Of a stretch of 43,042 nucleotides of DNA, positions 1 through 7,800 are shown piece after piece. The stretch is taken from assembly GCF_014645615.1 (NCBI RefSeq), contig NZ_BMMB01000019.1:1-43042 (forward strand), given 5' to 3'. The stretch comes from Paenibacillus hunanensis (lineage in GTDB: Bacteria; Bacillota; Bacilli; Paenibacillales; Paenibacillaceae). How positions within the stretch are numbered: the first letter of the stretch is position 1; each line of letters begins with the position of its first letter. A model generated the notes under the pieces. It had not been told where the DNA came from. It made no database searches and saw only the letters and a list, made by a program, of their open reading frames with translations. The position numbers and the translations under genes are program-made.

Positions 1-109
1 TAGCATGATGTCTGCCGAGTTCTCTGGCAATGGCTCGGGTACTTTTCCCCTGCTGGTGGAAGATTTCTAGCTTGCTACGTTCGACTATGCTAAGATGTGT
101 ATAGCTCAT
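1..109 (-). CDS. IS30-family transposase, N-terminal 36 residues only (cut by the window edge)
   Basis: Reading leftward from an ATG at 109, the first residues are MSYTHLSIVERSKLEIFHQQ followed by GKSTRAIARELGRHH. This is the conserved N-terminal helix-turn-helix of IS30 transposases, which binds the terminal repeats. An AAGGAG ribosome site lies about 6 nt upstream (minus strand, near 116-121). The DDE catalytic core would lie to the left of the window, so whether the transposase is intact cannot be judged. Confidence 0.85.
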   Translation of the reverse strand, partial: MSYTHLSIVERSKLEIFHQQGKSTRAIARELGRHHA

Positions 110-218
110 GGTGGATTCTCCTTGTGTGAATGGTTGTGTGAGAGCTTTCATTCTACACGAATCCGGCCATGGGCTGTTTTTTATTTAATTCCAGTAGGTG
201 TCGCACTTCATATTACAA
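1..218 (-). mobile_element. IS30-family insertion sequence, end containing the transposase start (continues off the left edge)
   Basis: The transposase start (see the CDS entry) is preceded by about 110 bp of non-coding sequence ending in a stretch at about 195-218 (on the plus strand GGTGTCGCACTTCATATTAC followed by AA) that resembles the terminal inverted repeats I recall for IS30-type elements. The boundary at 218 is an inference from that resemblance, because the other end and the target duplication lie outside the window. The element appears to abut or interrupt the 3' end of the small zinc-ribbon gene that follows. Confidence 0.6.
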
Positions 219-416
219 TCCGTCATACTCAATAAGAATTTCAAAATCTCCATTTGGACAAAATATACCCGGATGTTTACCACTATTTTTATCTAGAAAA
301 ATCAGGCGCTCACCACATTTAGGACAACTTACATTATCTCCGTTCATTACTCTTTTTCTTATTGTTTGCATCATCTCAATGTCTTTCAAAACTTCCTCAT
401 GACTTCTTCTTTCCAT
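213..416 (-). CDS. Small zinc-ribbon-like protein, possible immunity protein, 3' end at the IS30 boundary
   Basis: A 67-residue protein starting MERRSHEEVLKDIEMM. The ATG at 416 is chosen because AAAGGAG lies 6 nt upstream; a longer reading to 434 needs a TTG start without a better site. A CPKCGERL motif and a later single cysteine (GIFCPNGDFEIL) suggest a zinc-binding knuckle. The last codons read Gly-Leu-stop, and the Leu and stop codons fall in the sequence taken as the IS30 end, so the native C terminus may be lost. It follows a displaced toxin fragment by 14 nt, which is the usual place for a cognate immunity gene. That role is inferred; I do not recognise the family. Confidence 0.55.
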   Translation of the reverse strand: MERRSHEEVLKDIEMMQTIRKRVMNGDNVSCPKCGERLIFLDKNSGKHPGIFCPNGDFEILIEYDGL

Positions 417-430
417 ATTGTGCTCCTTTC

Positions 431-712
431 TCAACGATAGGGCAGTTCAGGGTAATTATCTTTGACCATATTGATAATTTCTTGTATTTCGCTGATTACC
501 AAATTATTTTTATTGTGTTTAGTACCTCTCATAAATGCAATAATTTCTGCACGTTGGCTTCCTTTTATATTTAATCCAGCATGAGTTACTTCATGAATAA
601 TAATCTGGGAGGTAAGATTTAAAGGCTGTATATTTCTGACATATGCAATAGCCGTTTTCCCAAAAGCTTCTCCCAAAATATTCTCCTCTGGATCCATATA
701 AGATAAATTCAC
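431..712 (-). pseudogene. Orphan C-terminal toxin fragment of an Rhs/WapA-type protein, metallopeptidase-like (HExxH)
   Basis: A 93-residue reading frame with GKTAIAYVRNIQP, then HEVTHAGLNIKGSQRAEIIAF and a YPELPYR tail. The HEVTH motif is the zinc-metallopeptidase HExxH signature, and the layout (FGKT start, HExxH, a short helical region, YPxLPxR end) matches toxin tips I know from Gram-positive Rhs/WapA proteins. The frame opens with GTG at 712 without a ribosome site and is closed upstream by a stop at 722-724, so it is probably not translated alone. I read it as a displaced toxin tip left by C-terminal cassette exchange in the neighbouring Rhs gene. A following small gene at 416 would be its partner. 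Confidence 0.55.
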
Positions 713-782
713 TTCTATTTTTTATCTTTAATTATTTTAACGTTTCTCTTCCAATTTCAGATTTTTCATTTCGAAAACTTCG

Positions 783-1199
783 CTACTCATTCAAAGTCAA
801 CATCACATCGATAGGGATCGCCTTTTTAAAAAATGAATTATACAGTTCACTCGCTTTTACTGGATGTAGACTATGATTTTTTTCGAATTCTTTCCCTAGC
901 TCCTTCAATATTTCAACTTCATTAGAATCAAGATTTTTTTCTTGAATAAGCGTCTGAGAATTTTCCACATAATACCAAGCTTTATCAATTGAAAAGAAAG
1001 GATATTCAACAAGCAGTTCGATATATAAAGCTTTATAATCGGTAGGGATCGAATCTTTCAAACTAACCAACTCTTGAAACTGGTCTTCGGTAAATGTATG
1101 AATCATTGTTGCTTGTATAAGCTTTAGTACGCCAGCCAAAATATCAATACTTTGGCTGGCGATACTCTCTCTTAAAAGATTTAAAGTCGACTGTATCAC
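783..1199 (-). CDS. Hypothetical alpha-helical protein in the toxin/immunity tail
   Basis: A 138-residue, mostly helical, acidic protein without signal peptide or membrane segments. I do not recognise the family. The start is a GTG at 1199, supported by AGAGG 6 nt upstream; internal ATG codons lack such a site. It lies between the terminator that follows the Rhs immunity gene and the orphan toxin fragment, on the same strand as both. Genes in this position of Rhs loci are commonly immunity proteins, either for an earlier toxin tip or as orphan protection. That is inference from position only. Confidence 0.6.
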   Translation of the reverse strand: MIQSTLNLLRESIASQSIDILAGVLKLIQATMIHTFTEDQFQELVSLKDSIPTDYKALYIELLVEYPFFSIDKAWYYVENSQTLIQEKNLDSNEVEILKELGKEFEKNHSLHPVKASELYNSFFKKAIPIDVMLTLNE

Positions 1200-1362
1200 A
1201 ATATACCTCTATATATTTATTTAATTTTCATCCATTATTTTCCATTTTTTTTCATTTTCACACTTACATCATATACATTTTGTTATGTCGATTTTCAAAT
1301 GGACTCAATAATGAGTTTTCAGGCATACTCTAATAGAATCATATTACATATTAAAAAAGAAG

Positions 1363-1396
1363 ATCCATGAAGTATTCTCATTGGATCTTCTTTTTT
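1363..1396 (-). terminator. Rho-independent terminator after the Rhs immunity gene (bidirectional shape)
   Basis: A perfect 15-bp inverted repeat, AAAAAAGAAGATCCA at 1363-1377 and its complement at 1382-1396, with a 4-nt loop. It gives a U-tract on either strand. It sits 3 bp beyond the stop of the 1400-1879 gene and would end the Rhs-immunity transcript. Confidence 0.85.
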
Positions 1397-1399
1397 CAA

Positions 1400-1879
1400 T
1401 TAATCTAATATTAGCTTTTTCTGATCACATAAAAACTTTTCCACAAGTTGTTCAATTGTATCTTTTGGGCTATCCGTATAATAGTAGGCATCTGAAACCT
1501 TTCTAAAAAATTCATGCATGTATACAGGTGTATCAAAAAGATAAAACAAATTCTCAATCTCTTGAAATAATTCATCGCTAGATGAATTATTGTGCTTTTC
1601 TTTTAAAATGCTGTACAACCATTTGCGATATTCTTTCTCCAAAAGAATTGAAGAATCTGTAGATACTATCTTCTCAAGCATTTCGTCTACATGCTTCTCT
1701 GAATGTCCCCATGCTAACTCAAGAATATATTCATTATCCGTATCCATATTAACATTCAAATATTCCGTAGCATAATGAATTACGTCTGACGAAGTAATCA
1801 ACTTGAGTATTCTACCTACGAAAAGTGTAGACCAATTGCAAGAAAACCCATTACTCTTTATCAATTCTATTTTATACAT
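1400..1879 (-). CDS. Putative immunity protein of the Rhs toxin (DUF2247-like)
   Basis: A 159-residue cytosolic protein without signal peptide. The ATG at 1879 is preferred to the GTG at 1894 because GGGGGAG lies directly upstream; it begins 2 nt after the stop of the Rhs gene, so toxin and protector are translationally coupled. Features seen: an N-terminal segment NWSTLFVGRILKLITSSDVI, then the phrase IILELAWGH-like (EYILELAWGHSEKHVDE), and a C terminus ending QLVEKFLCDQKKLILD. This arrangement resembles DUF2247 proteins, which I recall from toxin loci; that assignment is tentative. Position immediately 3' of an Rhs toxin tip is the main evidence for an immunity role, namely neutralising the tip at 1885-2280 inside the producing cell. 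Confidence 0.65.
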   Translation of the reverse strand: MYKIELIKSNGFSCNWSTLFVGRILKLITSSDVIHYATEYLNVNMDTDNEYILELAWGHSEKHVDEMLEKIVSTDSSILLEKEYRKWLYSILKEKHNNSSSDELFQEIENLFYLFDTPVYMHEFFRKVSDAYYYTDSPKDTIEQLVEKFLCDQKKLILD

Positions 1880-1881
1880 TT

Positions 1882-4800
1882 TTATCTCCCCCACTGATTT
1901 ATTTTACCTGTAACTTTGCCTCCAGGTATAAATGTTCTATGAGGTACTGTATTAGTAGTAGGATCGACTACCCACTCAAAGACACCATCTATTATTCTCT
2001 TGTTCTTTACCATTTCAGGAGCATTATTTTTCGTTTTCACATATTCAGTTTCATATTTAACCATGGAACCTTCTATTTGGTATAACGAATCTATATGACC
2101 TTTTTTATTTGGTAAGTCAAATCTTTGAGCATCCATTACATAATTATCAATTATATTATCAAAATTATGATAAAAATCATTTTTTAATGCGCTGCCGACT
2201 CGAGTATTATCTAATACTGGATGATTAAGTTCACTTACAACCTTACCCACACTATTAATGTCACAATTATCATTTGTATTGTGCACCCAAATACCAAGAT
2301 CACTTACAAAGTACGTATGGAAGTCAGCTACAGTCATATTATAGACTCTTGCCTGTCTTTTCTCATGCTGAATATTTTTAATATTTAGCATGGAACCATC
2401 ATCTTTTACAAGTAAATCTCCCACTTGTAGATCTTTGGCAAATATCCAGCCTTTACCGTCAACCCAGAATGGATGATTATACGTAGATTCAATTTTTTGA
2501 TCGCCAACTTCAATGACATAGAGTTCATCTGTCATATGACTAAAAGTAGCTGTCACTTTTTTATAAGCCTGTTTATCTGTAGCTTCATCTCGAGATAAAA
2601 CCAGATCGCCAACTTGTATATCTTCAATATTTTTTTCGCCTTGATCCGTTTTTACTTTTGTACCTACTGTAAAGCAATTACACTCATTTATTAACTTAGT
2701 GGCGGATTTTTCAGCCTTCTTACCCCATCCAAATAAATCTGCGGCTTTCTCTCCTGTCCAGATTAATCCTTTAACCGTATATTTCCCTGCATATTTAGAA
2801 CCAGGTATAGGAATCAAGCCCACTAATCCACCAGCAGCATCTGAAACACGATCACCTATTGTAAGTTGCTCACCTGTGACATAGTTGACGCCAGTAATGG
2901 CTTGTTGCCATGCTTTTACAGAGCCTACAACTGGAGTAACGTCTGCCAAAAAGCTTCCGCCCTGCTTTAGCCACTCCGCTCCATCTGCACTCAATCCAAA
3001 TGGATCAATATACGACACCGGATTCCCATTCACATAGGCGTAGCGGTTCATGGTCAGTCCATTTCCAATACTCCCCGTCACCACATCTCGGTTCACAAAG
3101 CGCTTGATCTCCGGGTTGTAATAACGTGCACGCATCTGGTATAGACCATTCGGATCGGTCTGTACGCCGTCGCGTCCGTTGTACTGGAAAGGTTGTTGAC
3201 TATCGCCGATATGCTCCAGCTGTTCGCCGTACGTGTCATACGTGTACGTATCGGTAATTTGACCATTTGCATCGGTCAAGGCGATGGTGCTACCGCGCAG
3301 ATCATAATGATACGTCTGTTCGTTACCGGCTGCGTCTTCGCGGCTGATCAGTCCAAGTCCGTAGACATACCAGGCTTGCGGCGATCCCTGTGCATCGGTT
3401 TCCATGAGCACCTGAGACAGGTTCGCATGTGGATTGATCACGAAGCGGGTCGTTTTGCCATCTACCGTGATCGCATTACGGTTATTTTCATTATCGTATC
3501 CATAGCTGACACCACCAGCCTGGATCAGGCGGTTGCGTGCATCGTAGCGATAGTCCTGCATGGAGCCGTTCAGTGGTCCGTGCAGCATATTGCCTTCTGC
3601 GTCATAACGCACAGGCTGACCGTTCACGGTCGCCAGTCGGTTATCTGCAGTGTAGGTCATTTGCAGATCGCCGTATAGACCATACGTGTCTTCGGTGACG
3701 GTGGTAGATGATGTGGCTGCATTAGCATTGTCCATCGCATTAGCATTTGCAGCATCTGTGTAATCTGCTTCCGCAACCGAGTGATTTGCTTCAGACGGAT
3801 TGTATACGTCCTGTTGCACGCTGCTGCTATCTCCCGACATCTCTGTCGCTGCGCCAGCGATACCACTCTGGATCATAACATCGTTCAGATCAGGTGACAG
3901 ACCTGGACCGTACACATCGTAGGTCACACTGTTCAGCGGATTTTGAACCTCACCACCATCTTCTTGAATCACATTGCCTGCGGCATCGTACGTGTAGTTC
4001 GTTTCTGCCATCGTACTACCGTCTGGATTCAATAGCGTCAGTGTAGTCAGCTGTCCTGCTACATTGTATGAACGATTTTCTTTTGTACCGTTCGCATGAC
4101 TGATAGAGGTTAGACGTCCGTTTGCATCATAGCTATAGCTCGTTTTGTGACCATTCCAATCGGTAACAGTCGACATCCGACCTACGCTATCATACGTGTA
4201 ATGAACCTTTTTGCCATCTGGATAGGTAAGTGTGATTAGCTGTCCAGCCGCATCGTAGCTGTAGCCGATTGTATGGCCCTCGCCATCGGTATACGTTTCA
4301 ACTCGATTCAGCGCGTCAAACGTACGGCGTAACACCTTACCGTCACTACCTGTAACAGATAAAATATTGCCATTCTCATCATACTTGTACGATACATTGC
4401 CTGCTTCATCTGCAAAGCGCATTACGTTACCAGCGGCATCGTACGTATAGTCGGTATTGCGTCCGTTTTTATCGGTTTCCTGGCTAAGCAGTCCAATCTT
4501 GTTATATTGGTACGTATGGCTGCTGCCTGTTGCGTCTTTTTCTTGAATCAGACGACCGAGCGCATCATATTCATACCCTGTCGCGTTGCCATTCGCATCC
4601 AGCATCTTCGTAATCTGACCAAATGCATCCAGTGCTTGCGAGGTATGACCCTCGATCGCATCGCTAACATTGGTTAGCTGTCCCAGCTTATCATAGCTAT
4701 AGCTGGTTTTGCGCTGTAATGGATCGGTGAATTGGGTGAGCTGATTGAGCTGGTTATACGTGCTTGTGTACGTATGACCAAGTGCATCCGTCATTTTGAC

Positions 4801-7800
4801 CGGGTTGCCAGCGGTATCGTATTCCACCGTATAGATCTTATTGCTCAGTGCATCCCTTGCTTCGATCGGACGACCAAGTGCATCGTACGCATAGCGAATG
4901 CTTGCGCCCTGTGCATTTGTCTCGCTTAGCAAACGACCTGCTTTATCGTACACAAAGCTTGTTTTGCGTCCCAACGGATCGCTAACACCGATCATGCGAC
5001 CTTCTGCATCGTACTGGATACCGATTTTGCCACCCAGTGCATCGGTCATTCCAGTTAATTGACCATTAGCATCGTAAGCGTAGCGAGTTACATTGCCTTT
5101 CGCATCGGTCACACTGGTCAGCTGGTCATGACCATCGTATGTGTAGCTAATTTTATGATTCAGCTCATCGACGACTGCTGCTAGCTGATCATCATCATTG
5201 TATACAAGACTGGCTGTATTGCCGTCTGCATCTGTCTGACTGGTCATGCGACCTGCTTCATCATAACCGATCAATGTCACTTCGCCTGTTGGCTGTGTCA
5301 CTTTATTCAAGCGTGAGTTGGCATATCCGTACTGGATATTACCACCACGCGGATCGGTTGCCGATATGAGCATACCTTGCTCATTGTACGTATAGGCGAT
5401 CTTTTGTCCTTCGCCATTCGTTGTAGACAGCAAACGTCCCTGATTATCGTACGTGCTGGTCATGCTGCTACCATCTGGTCCAGTTGCATTGAGCAGATTG
5501 CCCAGACCATCGTAGGTCATTGTCAACGATTGACCTGATGGATCGGTTACCTTAACGACATTTCCTTTTGCATCATATTCAAAACGAGCCGTTTGGTTCA
5601 GCGCATTGGTAATGCTGGTTCGATTACCCTTTTCATCGTAGGTGTAGGTTGTTTTACCATTAAGCGCATCCTGTACGCCGATGAGCTGATAATTGACATC
5701 ATGAATACGTTTCTGTACATTACCGTTGCGATCCGTAATCGTTGTTGTCAACGTACCTTCGCCCTGGCTATATGCTAGCTGGGTCTCATGACCTGCTATA
5801 CCATCGCTCTGTTTTAAAATACGTCCTTTGCTATCGTAGCTATTGGTGAATACCTGTGTACCGTCCAATTTGCCTGTTATAATCTGATGATTGTTATTGT
5901 ACGTGTACTCATCCTTGATTCCATTCGGACGTGTGAGTGTAATCAAGCGTCCGGTTGCGTCATAGTCAAAATGAGCAGTACGTCCAGCTTGATCACTTAT
6001 CGCATTGATTCGACCAGATGAATCATAGTTCAATACAAGTTTCGCACCGGTAGATGGCTCGATGATACCGGACAATTTACCACTGGTATTGTACTGTGCA
6101 TTGAGCGTAATTCCACCCGAATTGCCAATCGATTGCAGCTTACCATCTGCTGCAAATTGCAGATTCGTGCGATCATAGCGGCTCAGTGTATAGCTACCGT
6201 CACTATTCGCACGAAGCTGATCATTACGTACAGACTTCTGACTGGATGCGTACGTTCCATCTGCTTGACGGGTGAAGGTGTTATGTCGGAAATCATTCCA
6301 GTAGATATCGACACTTCCGTCTTTAGCATTCTTTTGCAAGCGCATCGCATAGTTATGGCTCCAGCCTTTGCCCATTGCTCCACTACCTTGCAACAACGAG
6401 TAGTACTGTGCCTGGAATGGAATATCTACACTTCCGTGTGCCGACAGCATCGTTTTGTTGATGATCTGTGCACCGGTCGAGGTATCAATCGGGTCCGCAT
6501 AAAATGTCTGCGGATCATAGCTAGAGGGGTCAAGCGAGCTTACTGGCTGTCCAGATGGTGGTGTGGGTGCCGGAATGACCGGATCCGTTGTTTCTTCCCA
6601 GCGGAACAAGCCATATGGGCTGTAAACTTCTATTGTTTTGCCACTTGTGTTACGAATGATGGCTGTATTGCCACCGCCGATCGCAACAGGGCCATTGCCA
6701 TTCTGTTCAGCTGCTTGCTCAATCCAGTAGCTAAAGCTACCGCTTGGCGTTAGCGTATGACTTTGATTGCTAACATTCTGCGCCTTGAGCATCTTGTCTG
6801 CACCAAGACTGTAGATCGATAGTGCTTCATGCTCGGCATCGGTAAAAAAGAAATGCTCCTTGTCAGCACGTATAGTTGTAGCGACGCTCTGGCGACCTGT
6901 CAGGATCGCATAGCCACCTGCTGGAATCGCTACCGTTGTGTCTGTACTGAGTCGTGCGTAGGTTGTTGTGGCTTCGTGTGAAGCATCGTACACCGTGACA
7001 TCGTATTTGCCATTGATCGTAAGACGAGCAATACCGCCAGAAGTGTTCATAGCTTTCATGCTCTGTCCATTAGATAAAGACTTGTTCAGCAGATCGTTAC
7101 CCTGCGTAACACGAATTGCTTCTGCTGGTGCCCATACAGTTGCTGGCTTGGTATCTACATTGGTAATGACAATACGGGCTCCAGACAATACGGTATGCGC
7201 ACTCCATGTATTATTATCGCCGCTAGAGGTTAGCGTGCCATCCTCGTTATAGATCTGGTAGGCATGTGTACCTTCTACTTTTAGATTGAAGCTACCCGGT
7301 GAGATATTACGAACAGAATAGCTCTCGCCAGGCTCTAGCATTTTGGTTGTGACAGGACGTCCCTGTACCGTTGTTGCGTTAAACGCATCGTAGGAACCGG
7401 ATACGGTCACCTGTTGATTTGGCGCAGCAGAGATGACATAGCGATCTGTTTTAGAGAGATACGTAGCGCGAGTCGTTTCGTTTACTGCATAATCCTCAGG
7501 ATTGCCATCGGTCTTGTAACGTGCATAGTCATACGTTCCCTCTGTATATAGTGTTGCTGGATTGAGAATCGTTTGCTGATACGCTATTGTTTGGTCAGAT
7601 GACAGTACCGTTTTGAACGTTACAGGATGCTGACGGTTCTGTAGCTTGAACGACTCAAACGGCGCATAGACGATAATGTCGCTCTCATCGCTATTTTGAA
7701 TACCGATTCGTCCACCCGATGGAAGCTCCTGCTTGCTTGCGGCCGTCACACGGTAAGTATAATTCGTCAGCGTGCCGTCATTTCCATAACGAGCATAGCC

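Noticed and set aside
2280..2680. True homing intein inside the Rhs protein
   Set aside because: The segment is a short Hint domain without a homing endonuclease, followed directly by a toxin tip and chain end, which fits a pretoxin processing domain rather than a splicing intein with a C-terminal extein.
3000..6500. DNA-level repeat array in the YD region
   Set aside because: The repetitiveness is explained by coding YD repeats of the Rhs core.
6133..6753. 206-codon plus-strand frame
   Set aside because: Antisense to the Rhs gene, no ribosome site, shadow composition.
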